A DNA stretch of 64,000 nt from Eonycteris spelaea (lineage: Eukaryota; Chordata; Mammalia; Chiroptera; Pteropodidae): assembly GCA_003508835.1 (NCBI GenBank), contig PUFA01000070.1:5642001-5706000 (forward strand), given 5' to 3'. The stretch's first letter is position 1. Every line of letters begins with the position of its first letter. Shown piece after piece: positions 24,459 to 35,703 of the stretch. The notes beneath the pieces were generated by a model, which searched no databases, was not told where the DNA came from, and saw only the letters and a list, made by a program, of their open reading frames with translations. A program made the translations under genes and the position numbers.

Positions 24459-27125
24459 CTCTCTGTCATGAGGAAAAGTCCAGCGAGCTAAGAACATCAC
24501 CTTAATCCATGCCCAAATATTTAGCTGGGGCTCATTATGTGCTTCCTATTTAAAAATAACCCAAAATAAGAGTTCACAATATTTTACAGACGTAGTCACG
24601 ATTGTGAACAAGTCAAAGAACAAAATATCTAAAATTACTATAATTGTACCTTTTAATCTGGTATTTGTTAAAATATAGATAAAGCTTCAGGTCAAAATGT
24701 TTTATTATTTCAGTGAATGTAAATGTTCATACAATATTATTGAATATAATAGATTTTACCATAATAAAAAAAATTATGGTTGTGTGTATACATACACATT
24801 TTTTGATAATTTCTACATATTTAAAAATTCAAGCAAATGAGACCTTAAAAAGTACCTGTGATTTATAGAATAAAAACAAATGAAATGGGAGAAACAGGAG
24901 AAATACTTCCTTTTGTCACTCAAGTTTCCATGATCATGTCTCCATTCATAGCTGTGTAAGTGCCTATTCTATACACGTTGAAGGACATAGAAGAATATGA
25001 TAACATCCTTGGCTTCAAGTAGCTCACAACTTGAGAAATTAAGGTGTTTTAACACATATACATGGTTAAGAGCATGGTATGTAAATATTAATATAAGATC
25101 TCCCACACAGTGGTATAAGGAAAGGGATCAGGATCTATTCATGTCTTTAACCCACGTCCTCTTCACTCCAGGCAGCTTAGTCTACTTATTCTCTTTTTGA
25201 AAAATGTGATTTTAGTAAAGGGAATTAGAATCAGCATGTTTCATCGAAGCTAAAATGCCATTTGGTTGTTGCAAAAGGCACCACAATGTCAGAGACAGTA
25301 AAATGTGGGGGGGAAATGTGGAGCTAGAAACACAGCATTGAGCCTCTTGGGCACCTGGAATATGTTGGCAGTGTCCAGCTCAAAGTGAGTTCTCAGAGAA
25401 TCTTTTGACTAAAGACATTATCTGTTTTCTAATCTGATTCTATTCACCCATAACTACACCTTCAAATGTTCCAGGTACTGCTAACATTTTACATTAGTCA
25501 TTCGGATTGTATGAGATAGAGGACTGACTAAAACCTACAGTTTTGCTGCCACAGTGATTAAACAGAGACCAGATTGTTTCTGAATAAGAAGTAGCTTGTT
25601 ATATACACATGGTTTTCCTTTAAATAGACAGGTTTATTTGCAGAATGTGTTTTTAAAAGATGCATAATTATAAAACAGCCAAACTTATATTTCATAAGTA
25701 AATTTTTGATAGCATATGCAATTTCTGTGGTTTTCCATTGTTTTGAAGTATTATATAATTTAATACTTTCTATGAAGTATGTGGTCCGGGTAAATATAAA
25801 TTATATATATTATTAGGAACTAATGCAAAAAGAAGAAAAATATTTAAGGCTTATTTTTTAAAAGGTCAAACAAGTGGGAAAAATTATACTAGTTCTAAAA
25901 CATTTTTTAGTTGTATTTAAAAACTCTAGTAGATATTATTTTACCCAAAGGTTAAATTGTTCAATAGTACTATTTATTTATTTAAACTGACAGCCTAGTA
26001 ATATCTTCCTGAAACAGCTTAAAACTTTGGATAACTAACAATGCATTATAATCAAGTTGCTTTTTAACTTGTATATGCACCTGATTAATATAAAAATAGT
26101 TAAATATTTTTAAAAAATGAAATGGGTTGAACTTTGCTACAAAATCAGTTTCTCCATGTGATTATACTTCTATAGTTTTATTTTTCTACTCCAGATAAAA
26201 TGGCTAATTTCTAACAAAGAAATATTCGTAATGGTTTGCTGGAGTACACCATACCTAATCATAGGACTGTGACTAAATTAAATAACTTGGTTCTCTTCCA
26301 CTTCATGATGAGTGTGTGGACATTCAAACAAAAATGTCAATTGTTAGTGACCTTGGGTTTTAATATGTGATGTCAGGTGTTTATACTTTAAAATTCTGCT
26401 GCAGGACTAAATGGAACAAGTGAGAAAGACAAGCAATTTTTTTTAAAGAAACCTAAAAAATGATATTGGTTGCGATTTTATTTCAAAATATTTATTTGTA
26501 ACAAATAGCTGAAGTCAATCTCCATAATAGTACATTGAGAAGAATCAACTCGTTCTAGTTGCTACTTATTGCTCTGTAACATAGAGGATCAGAGATAAAC
26601 TGAATTTAAGCAATCTGATTATTACTACAGAGGACTGAAAAATTGTGAAAGGTAAAGTTATTCTTTAGCAGGTGTTTATATATGAGAAGTGATACAAATA
26701 ACAAATGACATTTTCTATAGCATACATTATCAGTTTTGACCTGAATACTTCAGTGAATAAATTTGGAAGGGCAGAAATTAATATCCTAATTCTATCACCA
26801 GAAAAATTGAGATTAAGAGTTCTCATTAGCATAAGGTCAAGGTATTAGATGTTATTTTTTAAAACTAAACGCATAACATTTATATCAGAATAAATTTAAA
26901 TAATGACAGAGGAAGCCTAAATAATAATATCCTAATCCTTGAATTTTATTCTGAAATTTATGATGTTAGATGTCAGAAATAAACAGAAGGCAATTTGAGG
27001 AAATTCTAGAAGTGAAGTAGAGTTGATATCTGTCCCCATCGTTAGAAACAAATGAGAGCCAGGTGCAATGGTAAGAGAGATGGATATCACAATATCACTT
27101 CCGTGGCTGATACCTTAAACTTGAC
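24458..27125. other. Mostly unassigned AT-rich sequence; possible antisense L2-like piece near 24950-25090
   Basis: GTGCCTATTCTATACACG and CTTCAAGTAGCTCACAACTT near 24960-25030 recall the reverse complement of the L2 3' end. The rest of the 2.7 kb holds nothing recognised. Confidence 0.35.
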
Positions 27126-27750
27126 TTGGCCTTCCAAATGAATCCAGAATCCAAGCACTCTCAAACCTCTTCTGCTACCACTCTAGTCCCAGCCATCAGT
27201 ATCTCCGGACTGTGTTTTTGTAGTAGACTAACCGCTCTCCCTGCTTCTCCTTTTTTTCCCTTGCTGAGCAGAACGGTATTAGCAAAGGCAAGGCTTTTAA
27301 AATGTGGCTTCCTTTCCCACTTAGAGTGAAAGCACAATATCCTTATGATGTCCTATTACCTTTCTATTTCCAGTCACCTTAATGTTACTGTTTCTAGATC
27401 ATACTAGGTATATTTTTGCCTCAGGGTATTTGTATTTGCTGTTGTCATTGCCTGGAACACCCCAGCTCCATGTCACTTGATCCTGTACCAATCTGGGATC
27501 TTTACTCAACTGTCACTGTTTAAGTGAAGCCTTCCCTGTCATCCTATCTAACTCTGTAGCCCTGCTTCCTCCTATTTCCATTAGTGCTATCTAATTTAAT
27601 TGCATTAATTTATCTTGCTCATTATAATTCTGCTGCCTAACTGAAATTCCATAAGGACAGAAAGTGTCTGTCTTATTTAGTGCTGTATCCTCAGAGCCTA
27701 GAACAACAGCTGCCATATAGAAGCTGATCGATAAATATTAGTTGAAAAAA
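27126..27750 (+). mobile_element. L2 LINE, ORF2 end and 3' UTR (sense)
   Basis: CTACCACTCTAGTCCCAGCC, AACCGCTCTCCCTGCTTCTCC, CATTGCCTGGAACACC, AAGTGAAGCCTTCCCTGTCA, TCAGAGCCTAGAACAACAGC and CGATAAATATTAGTTGAA are the consecutive landmarks of the final 600 bp of L2. It ends exactly where L2 normally ends, so this is a classic 5'-truncated copy. The 67-codon frame at 27126 lies inside and is broken relative to L2 ORF2. Confidence 0.8.
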
Positions 27751-28034
27751 AAAAGATTTTAATGGGGAGCCATTAAATGCTAGAATGCATGGAGGAAGAA
27801 TGAGATGGAAGCTGTGAAACAACTGGGTGTTCCAGCACAGTACTTTTGGAGAATAGTATACTGGTTTCTCATCATCATTTAACAAAATTCTCAATGTCAT
27901 GTGACACTTCTTATAGTCAGCCAACTCTCCCAAATCCCAATCTTACTTACTAAACCTTCACCATGTTACTGACTTCTTTAGCCAACTGGTAATTGTCTCA
28001 GTTTTTTTCCTAAAGAAAATAATGGCTTGTAACA
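27751..28034. other. Unassigned sequence
   Basis: Nothing recognised between the L2 and MIR copies. Confidence 0.4.
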
Positions 28035-28220
28035 TGAATTTAGCATTTATACAATATATTAATCACCTGATACATATTATCTCAATTAACTCCATATATC
28101 TCATTTTTCCAAAAAAGGAAACAGGCTTAAAAAAAGTAACTTTCCCAAACAGTGTGACTGGTATTTGAACCCATAATGTCTTTCTTCAGAGCCCTGGCTT
28201 GTAACAGTATTATTCTTCTG
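28035..28220 (-). mobile_element. MIR SINE (antisense)
   Basis: TTAGCATTTATACAATATATT, then AAAAAGGAAACAGGCTTAAAA, AGTAACTTTCCCAAACAGTG and GGTATTTGAACCCATAATGTC are the reverse complement of the MIR core in the correct order. Confidence 0.75.
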
Positions 28221-28699
28221 CCTCATGATAGAGGCCAAATGGCATGAATTCCCAAGCGACTCTATAATCTTTCCTTTCCTTCCTGCCTGCTTTCTTAACA
28301 AACACATTATTCCTTCTTCTATTCCAGGCTGATAACAGCACCCATGTTGCAGAAACCCACTCTCCTAATTATTTTTTATATTATCATGAACCTTTAACCC
28401 CGCTCCACACACTGACTCTTTTTAAGTGAAATACAGACCTAAGTGTCTCCCATCTAAAAATAAAATGAGAAAACAGAAGTAAACAAAAACCTGCTTCACC
28501 CTGCACCTGTGCACTCCTCAATTCTCTGTGGTTACAGGCTTTATTTTCTACTTCCTTCCACAGTGAGTATGAACTATATGTCTAGATCATGTCTGAATGA
28601 TATATCTCCCCTTGTTGGCATTTCCTTACCTATTCACTCTTAGTTAGCCCTGCTTTTTTGTATCCAACATGCTATTCACACTGCCTAATCATAAATGAA
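28221..28699. other. Unassigned sequence, possibly distant L2
   Basis: C/T-rich sequence leading into the next L2 copy. No landmark strong enough to assign. Confidence 0.35.
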
Positions 28700-29342
28700 T
28701 GTCCTTCTTTTACATACTTTTTCTGTACCATTGCTCTCTCTCTTTTGAGATCTTATCTTCCCTTATATCCTATGATCTCAATCTCTCCAGTCCCTTTTCT
28801 CCCTTTCTGACAGTTTATTCTTCATTCTTCCAGGGCTACTCTGCCACCACTTGCCCCATTCATGTAGGGGTAACCATGGTTCAATCCTCAGCTTAAAACA
28901 GATCTCATCCTGACTAAGCCTCTTTGGCATTCTCTTTGCCAGCCCGTAGTTTTAAGTTCAAATTTTATGACTCCTATTTATGACTTGAAATTTTATGACT
29001 CAGATTTATGTCTCCAATATCCCTCACTCAGACCTTTCCCCTCAGGCCCACATCTATATTTCTCATATCTTATTGGACATCATAAACTAGTGGCAACAGA
29101 CACCTCGAAATCAACATGTCCAACACAAACACATGATCTATCCTGTCACCCTTCTTCCGATCAAAAAATCCACTCTATCTCTTTTTTTCCTGAATCTGAG
29201 AATGTCTACATTTCCCATTCGGTTGCACAATGCAGAAATAAAAGATTCACCAGAGTCCTTCCTTTTATTTACACTCACATTCATTTGACCCCTAAATATA
29301 ATTCTGCCTCTCAAATATTTCTTTCATTTGCCATTTCCTCTT
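28700..29342 (+). mobile_element. L2 LINE, internal ORF2 part (sense), left half of a split copy
   Basis: TCTCCAATATCCCTCACTCAG, TGTCCAACACAAACACATG and TCTCAAATATTTCTTTCATTT match consecutive L2 ORF2 landmarks. The 138-codon frame at 28967-29383 is the longest open frame in the window and is simply a by-chance open stretch of this L2 that runs into the inserted L1. A 23-bp word is duplicated inside (28960-28982 and 28988-29010). Confidence 0.65.
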
Positions 29343-29483
29343 TCTTCTTCATTTTTTCATTGTGCAAAATACACAGAACATAAAATGTACCATCCTAAGT
29401 GTACAATTCAGTGCTATTAAATACATTGACATTCTTTTGCAACCATTACCACAATTCATCCCCATAACTCTTCATCTTGTTCT
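29343..29483 (-). mobile_element. L1M 3'-end fragment inserted in L2 (antisense)
   Basis: CATTGTGCAAAATACACAGA, AAATGTACCATCCTAAGTG, TACAATTCAGTGCTATTAAA and TGCAACCATTACCACAATTC are the reverse complement of an old L1 3' UTR. It begins with T-rich sequence (the antisense tail) and is flanked by similar 11-mers, CATTTCCTCTT at 29332-29342 and CATTTTCTCTT at 29484-29494, a plausible decayed TSD. Confidence 0.65.
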
Positions 29484-29514
29484 CATTTTCTCTTAATGTT
29501 ATTGGTAATGCTTA

Positions 29515-29830
29515 ATTGAAACATGGGTTTTCTCTCGATTAAATTATTGCAACATCCAAGACCTTCTTACTGGTTGTCTTAATTTCACTCAGATCCCCAC
29601 CCGATTCATTTATCCTTCATTCAGGTATCAGAGTAAATTTTACAGAAACCAACATTGTTGTTCTATACTGACTCTTGGCTGTCCTCTATGTAAGCTCTAG
29701 GATAAAGTTCAAATTCTGTAATTGGCCATGTAAAGCCAACATGTCACTTCCCTACTTATCTCTGTAGCTTCATATTTCATGGCCTCCCTACTACCCAATC
29801 CACATAGCACAATTGCACACAAGAACATGT
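29515..29830 (+). mobile_element. L2 LINE, right half of the split copy (sense)
   Basis: GTTTTCTCTCGATTAAATTA, TTGCAACATCCAAGACC and TTCTTACTGGTTGTCTTA continue the L2 ORF2 reading exactly beyond the point reached at 29342. Later sequence (AAGTTCAAATTCTGTAATTGG) is also L2-like. Confidence 0.6.
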
Positions 29831-30555
29831 GTGCACACACATCTACACATTTCATATTCCAGCCATACTTAAATGAAACACAGATAGTTATTCATCAGAT
29901 TCTGTCTCTTGGCTGCATATATTTCTATTAGGCCTGTAATATTTGTTAGGCCTGTTTCAAATCCTGAACCAACAAATACACGGCACAATCTAAAGATAGA
30001 AATTTGCTGTTATAAATTCCTAGGTTACAGTATCACTCTGCTATTTGTCCTAGAAAGAGTGATCATTTATATTCATGGTAGCCTCATTTTCAGCACAACT
30101 TGATGTTGGGAATGTGCCTCAGAAAACTGTAACAGAGCTGTACTGTTTCTATAATTCCTTTGCTTTTAGAAAATCTTAATATATAGTTTTCTATCATCTC
30201 CTTTAGAATGTCAACTAATTATGCAATGGATACTCCAATTCTAGGCTTTTCTAGCTATCAGTCACTGAATTCACCATCCCATTTTTTTTTTGTTAAGTGG
30301 GAAGAAAAAGAGGACTTATTATTCAGTAAGTGAAGCAAAGACATTTTGCATGACTGTCTTCTATTTCTGTAGAAACCATGATACCACTTCAGATAAACAA
30401 ACAGCAGGAGACATTAGGATCAGAAACAATAGATGACTCGTGTTACTTCTGTCAAATCCCAAAAAGGATAATTTAACTCACTTGATGTTTAGAAGTTGAG
30501 ATAAGTCAAATATGAATTCTTGCTGTGGTCCACACACAGATGCACCCCCTCTCTC
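29831..30555. other. Unassigned sequence
   Basis: No family recognised. Confidence 0.4.
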
Positions 30556-30835
30556 CAGATCCACTTGAATAGACTGCTTTCCATAAGGGCTCAGGTTCTG
30601 TACCATGATCACTCCCAGAGATCCTTCTCTGACTTTCTAATATGAATTAGAAGACATCTTTCTGTGATGCTATTGTGCATATCTATCATAATATTTAGCA
30701 TACTGTACCACAACTTTTCATCAACTTTTTCTCTCTACTAGGATATGAAAAAGAGAAAAATTTTATTCAACTTGTGATCCCAGTGTCAAGCAGTATACCT
30801 GAGCACAGTGTATAATTGTTAATTATATAGTCAAT
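30556..30835 (+). mobile_element. L2 LINE 3' end (sense)
   Basis: CAGAGATCCTTCTCTGACTTT, TCTATCATAATATTTAGCAT and CTCTACTAGGATATGAAAAAG correspond to the L2 3' region in order; diverged. Confidence 0.5.
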
Positions 30836-31904
30836 AATGTCAGGAAGTGGGAAGGTTAAAAGAAGGAGAGAGAGGAAGAACAGAAAAAAAAGTGCAAGGA
30901 AAAGAAGTTAGGTAAATGGATTTAATTCATTGAGGGTACAGTAACCAGCACATTTAAACTTACAAACCATGTTGACTGGTAAATTCATTTCTGTCATGAC
31001 ACCTTGATGTTATAATGTTGAAAATTAGTCCACAGAACAAGAGTGAGCTGTTAATTGTGCTCTACAGTTGAAAATTTGTAGTAGTAATTACCTACTTTTC
31101 TGTGACGAGTACAATGAACTAATAATCATAGTTTTAAAAAGTCTTTAACTAGATTTAAATGACATACCATAACTCTACTGAAGCAACTTTATGGTCAATT
31201 AGGTGAGTAATTATTGCTTTAAAAAGTCATTAAATAATTTTAATGATGGACATTAATAGCTCCTTTGGAGCTATTAGATGGATCAATAATTCATATTTTA
31301 AAAACATTCAAAGTACATATTTTAACATTAGATTATTATGGTTTCCTCAGTCAATATCTTCTAAGAAATCAATTTACATAGCTGGCAATTTTCTAAGTCA
31401 TTCAAATTTTTTAATGTCAATCAAATAGACTATGATAATTAAAATTAAACAACTCCCTCCCACCAAAACTCCTGGACATTGTAAAAATAACAAATATGTA
31501 GAAACTGAAAAAGCTGAAAATTCTTGTATTTTATAAATATTTTTAATATTTAAGTACATTTAAACAATCACAATAATTCATAATACTGCTGGGTTTTAGC
31601 CAAATATTTCTTGAAAGAGACCTTTTAACCATTTAACAGAGGTTGTAAAATCCTTTGCCTAATTTTAATTCCCATTGGTTTGCATATTTTATTTTGGGTT
31701 GTTTCTAAGAATTGTGATCTTTTTGGATTCAGCAAACATTTATTTCTTGCTTACTATGTGGAAGACATTTTGCAAATATTTTTTTTCCTTCAAAAATTAT
31801 ATACTTAACCAGTCTAAAAACCCAGAATGTTCAATAACGTTATCTTTTAAAATTTCCTACTGAAAAAATTTCAGATCAGATGGTTGACTTTAAAAGTGAC
31901 TCTC
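30836..31904. other. Unassigned AT-rich sequence
   Basis: A weak antisense L2-like motif (TTCAGCAAACATTTATTTC) near 31728; otherwise nothing recognised. Confidence 0.35.
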
Positions 31905-31995
31905 TCACTTTCACCTAGAAGGTGATACCAGAGCCTGGATTTAAATCTTCTGACCTGAGGCTGAGTGTTTTCTCATTGATCCAGAGCTGCCCATA
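31905..31995 (-). mobile_element. MIR SINE fragment (antisense)
   Basis: AGAGCCTGGATTTAAATCTTC, flanked by AGGTGATACC and CCAGAGCTGCCC, fits the reverse complement of the 5' part of MIR. Confidence 0.4.
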
Positions 31996-32464
31996 ATTAC
32001 TCTTCAACACACACGAAGCTCTGATGAAACACCTGAATCACTGCCGAGCAGGTGAAGGACCTGGGACTCAGCATTACCCTGTTCCCTTTTTTTTTTCTAT
32101 TTGAACAATAGCATTAATGATAAATTTTACTAAAGATTTTTCAGATGTCTCTATTGCACATCTTAACACAGACCGCTTAAAAGCTCTTCTTTATTCTCCC
32201 TTTCAAATGTCCTCATCACCTATCACTTGTGCCAATCCTATTTTTTTTAATACCTTCCCTTATTTTCTTAAATCCACATGAGTACTAACTTGTGTTCTCT
32301 CTCTCCCCCACTTTATTCTGTCTTCTCCTTTGTTCTCTTTTGCTCTTTCACTTTTTCTTTTGCTATTTGTTCTTACTTTTCTCCTCTGCTCTCCAGATCT
32401 CACGCTCTGTGAGGATCTCATAATTCCTTAGTCATTTATATATGGAGCAATCAACCTAGCTTTA
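31996..32464. other. Unassigned C/T-rich sequence
   Basis: A pyrimidine-rich stretch (about 32180-32400) with no assigned family. Confidence 0.4.
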
Positions 32465-32660
32465 TCTATTTTTTATTTATTTAAATTAGTTCAAGTATAC
32501 AGTACATTGTTTAGACGTCTATCTAGTTCATAAAACGATCCCTCCAGTTGCTCCCTCCCTCCCCTGGCCCTCCACCTAGCCATCATATTAATGCTAACTG
32601 CATTCCCTCTGTTGTCTAGCTTTATTTTTATTCCCAAAATGTTAATGCTCAAACTCATAA
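32465..32660 (-). mobile_element. L1 3' UTR fragment, bat-type (antisense)
   Basis: TTAGTTCAAGTATACAGTAC, ATTGTTTAGACGTCTATCTAG and TTCATAAAACGATCCC resemble the reverse complement of a chiropteran or laurasiatherian L1 3' UTR. It begins with T-rich sequence as expected for an inverted tail. Confidence 0.5.
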
Positions 32661-32784
32661 AGGTAAGTAAAACACATTTAAAAGTACCCTTCATTTAAAA
32701 GCACCAGACCCTTAAGAAACAAATAGTTTAGTGGCAGTCTTCTAATGGTGAAATAATCCTGAGGTAGCTAAGCACTAAAGAAAC

Positions 32785-32833
32785 AAGAGAGAAAGAGACA
32801 GAGAGAGACAGAGAGAGAGAGACAGACAGACAG
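32785..32833. repeat. (GA)n/(GACA)n low-complexity repeat
   Basis: Mixed GAGA and GACA units; purine-rich on the plus strand. Confidence 0.9.
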
Positions 32834-33240
32834 GGGCAGGGAAAGGGGAGTGAGAAGGGTGTGATAGGGAGGAGAGGAAGGAACAGATTTTACCAAGGAA
32901 GATAGTAATGTTGGTGAAAAAAATATTGTGTCACTGAAAACTGGGATATTTCTTAAGGTAACCATCTGTATGTAAGTTTTTAAAAATTATGTATACTTTG
33001 GCCCTACAAATTTGTTTTTAGTCCTATGGCTTAAGAAAATTACTAGACAACTCATACAAGTGCATTGTCTAGAAAATATTGGAGCACTGTTTACAAAAAG
33101 TTTTTACATTGTTTACAAAAAATTGGAAAACAACCTGTTGATAGGTAAAAGGTTAAATAAATTAAGGCACAATCTAATAGAATATGCTATTTTGTTAAAA
33201 TAAAAAAGTATATTTATATTCTTGATATGAAATATCTATA

Positions 33241-33860
33241 TAGTCACATGTCATATAATGGCATTTCCGTCAAAGACACACCAACATATACCACAGTAGT
33301 CCCATAAGATGCTAATGGAACTGAAAAATTCCTATCATAACTATCATAATGTCATAGTGCAATGCATTAATCACGTGTTTCTGGTGATACCGGTGTAAAC
33401 ACACCTACTGTACTTCCAGCTGTATAACAGTATAGCACATACACTTATGTATAGTAGTAGATGATACTTGACAATGATAATAAATGACTGTATTACTGGT
33501 TTATGTATTTAATATATTATATTTTCTATTGTTATTTTAGATTGTACTCTTTCTAACTTATAAAAAAGTTTGCTGTAAAGCAGTATGCCAGTATGTAGGC
33601 AGCAGCCTCGTACATCTTGTGCTTACCATGTCTCTTGATTGCATTTCTCTTGTGCTTGCTGTAATCTCATGTTGTTCTGTACAGTAAAATGTTGAATAGA
33701 TTGTAGCTCAGGAGCAGTAGGCTACACCATCTAGTTTAGGTATACTGTAGGCTATACCATCTAGGTTTGTGTGAGTACATTTGTGATGTTCACAAAACAA
33801 TGAAATCGCCTACAGATGCATTCTCAGAATATACCTTCATCATTAAGCACTGTATGACTG
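33241..33860 (+). mobile_element. TcMar-Tigger element, Tigger3/MER8-like, both ends present
   Basis: The left end TAGTCACATGTCATATAATG and the right end (reverse complement CAGTCATACAGTGCTTAATG) are diverged terminal inverted repeats. Each is flanked outside by the dinucleotide TA (33239-33240 and 33861-33862), the target duplication of Tc1/mariner elements. Inside, CCCATAAGATGCTAATGGAAC, AATGATAATAAATGACTG, TAGGCTACACCATCTAG and CAATGAAATCGCC are family landmarks. No transposase frame survives; at 620 bp it is a non-autonomous or internally deleted derivative. CpG decay is heavy, as expected from age. Confidence 0.8.
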
Positions 33861-33862
33861 TA

Positions 33863-34440
33863 CTGGGAATCTATTTCTATAAATTTTTTTTAAAAATCAT
33901 ATTCCAAAAGAGTAGTGAGAGCATGGTCCATTTCCTTTTTTGGAAATGGACACTCACATTATGCATAAAAATGTCTCAAATAAATGTTAACTGGAGCTAT
34001 CGTAACAGTATTATAAATGTACTATATTTTCTCTTTTGTGTATCTCTTAATTGCATGAACATGTCCACAGAGTTGGTATTACTCTTCATAATCAGTGAAG
34101 AGCTGCAAATGCTCAAATAACATTATAATTGCTTAATTAATAGCGAAGTATAAAGGTAAGAACTCTTTTTAGTGCAACTTAATGAAAGAAGACCTATTAT
34201 ACAGAGATAAATCTAACTATGTTTTAGACAGAAGCCCCTAAGACCATAGCTTGTGATAAAAGCTTACTTTCATAATGTTTATTTGAAAAGAGAGCATGGG
34301 GAGTAAAGCGTGAGGGACTATGGTACTGAGCAGAAGAGAGTGAACACAAGGATGTTTTATTAGTTGTCCATCATGACTGGTGCTCAATCCCAAATCACCT
34401 TCTTAAGAGCTATAGAAAATATGTCTTAGAACTGTCTACC
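33863..34440. other. Unassigned sequence
   Basis: The 117-codon frame starting at 33767 begins inside the Tigger element and has no domain. Confidence 0.4.
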
Positions 34441-35673
34441 AAGAGGATGAAAGGACAAATATTCACTCATCTGTCTTCAACTCTTATAAACAAAGATGGC
34501 CCTGCAGGCATTAACCCTTTTACACTATGAATTTTGCCTGTGTGAATGCTGACTGGGTGACCCTGGCTATTCTGTGCTTGCACATCAGAGAAGGCCTGTA
34601 ACAACAGGTATAGAGCACAAGCCTGAGGTGAGGCATTGAATGTCATACTGACCCAGCCAGACAAATTCTGCACAAAACTGGTAATCCCAGAGTTGTTTAG
34701 CAAGAGGTTAGCCTGATAGAATCTGTGGTGTTTACATCCTTTACTAAATCCTAAATATCACTGAGTCCTCTTTAACTTGGTGCCAACTATAACCTCTACA
34801 AAGACTTAATATGAGAGGTTTATTGGAAAAACAATTCTTGCTGCTGCAGTTGGTCCAGAAGCTATAAATAATATAATTCATCTCCCATCTCCATTAGTCA
34901 TTTTAGATATCCTTCACCACGGACTGCCATGTCGTCTGCTTTAAGTGTTTGCCTAGTGGGATAACCTCAAAAAATCTAAAAGAAAATGTTACGTGGATAC
35001 TAAGCCAACAGAGAAGGCATTCTATAAGTTCTGGTGCTGCTGGCAAAAGATCTGTAGGCAGGGAAAGTAAATACACATCCATTGTATGTGTCAGTTTTAG
35101 TAAAGATATATCATTGCCTCTTCCAGGGCTGAAGGGGTTCATCCAATAAACTTGCTCCCAAGAGGTTGAGTAGTCTCCTTAAGAATGATAGCATATTGAA
35201 GGCTCATTGCAAGCCTTTACTATGGGGAGTCTGCAATTTCATTAGTGGCAGTAGCTAGATCAGCCTTGATGAAACAGAGCCAATGCTGCCAGTTTTATGC
35301 ATAGTTTCTTTCTCTGCCACGAATGTCATTCCACTCATCGGCCAGTTGTGCCAGTACTAGAGTGATTGAGGAAAGAAGATGACTGTGTCACTTTGCCCAC
35401 TGGGTTTCGCGATGCCTCCTCTGTGTTGTTTGCTCTCTGGTGATACTGGCACAATACACAAAGATCCTACTACTTGCGCCTTCCTTCAAGTGTCTTATTA
35501 TATGCTTCTCCCCCAAATTTTCTTATATCTAATCTTGCTCCTTTAGGCCTCTTAACCAGCCAGTCCTTTTGCTACTACCCAGGGAATATATATCATATTT
35601 CAGGCCACTTCTTCCAAATGAACTGAATGCTCAGATGTGCCTCCCTCAGTTTTTCCCACTGTGTGTGTGTGGC

Positions 35674-35703
35674 GGGGGGCGGGGGGTGGATTGAGGGGTG
35701 GGA
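35674..35703 (+). other. G-rich tract with G-quadruplex potential
   Basis: G6, C, G6, an 8-base loop, G4, T, then a final G3 give four G-runs of at least three with loops of 1, 8 and 1. A short GT repeat precedes it. Motif only; no evidence of folding. Confidence 0.6.

Noticed and set aside
28967..29383. 138-codon plus-strand frame, the longest in the window
   Set aside because: It runs through decayed L2 and into an antisense L1 fragment. Its composition is that of L2 ORF2 in a wrong or broken frame, with no domain.
32768..32965. Ser/Leu-rich minus frame
   Set aside because: Product of the GA/GACA low-complexity repeat.
33767..34120. 117-codon plus-strand frame
   Set aside because: Starts inside the 3' end of a Tigger element and continues into T-rich sequence; hydrophobic composition reflects base composition.
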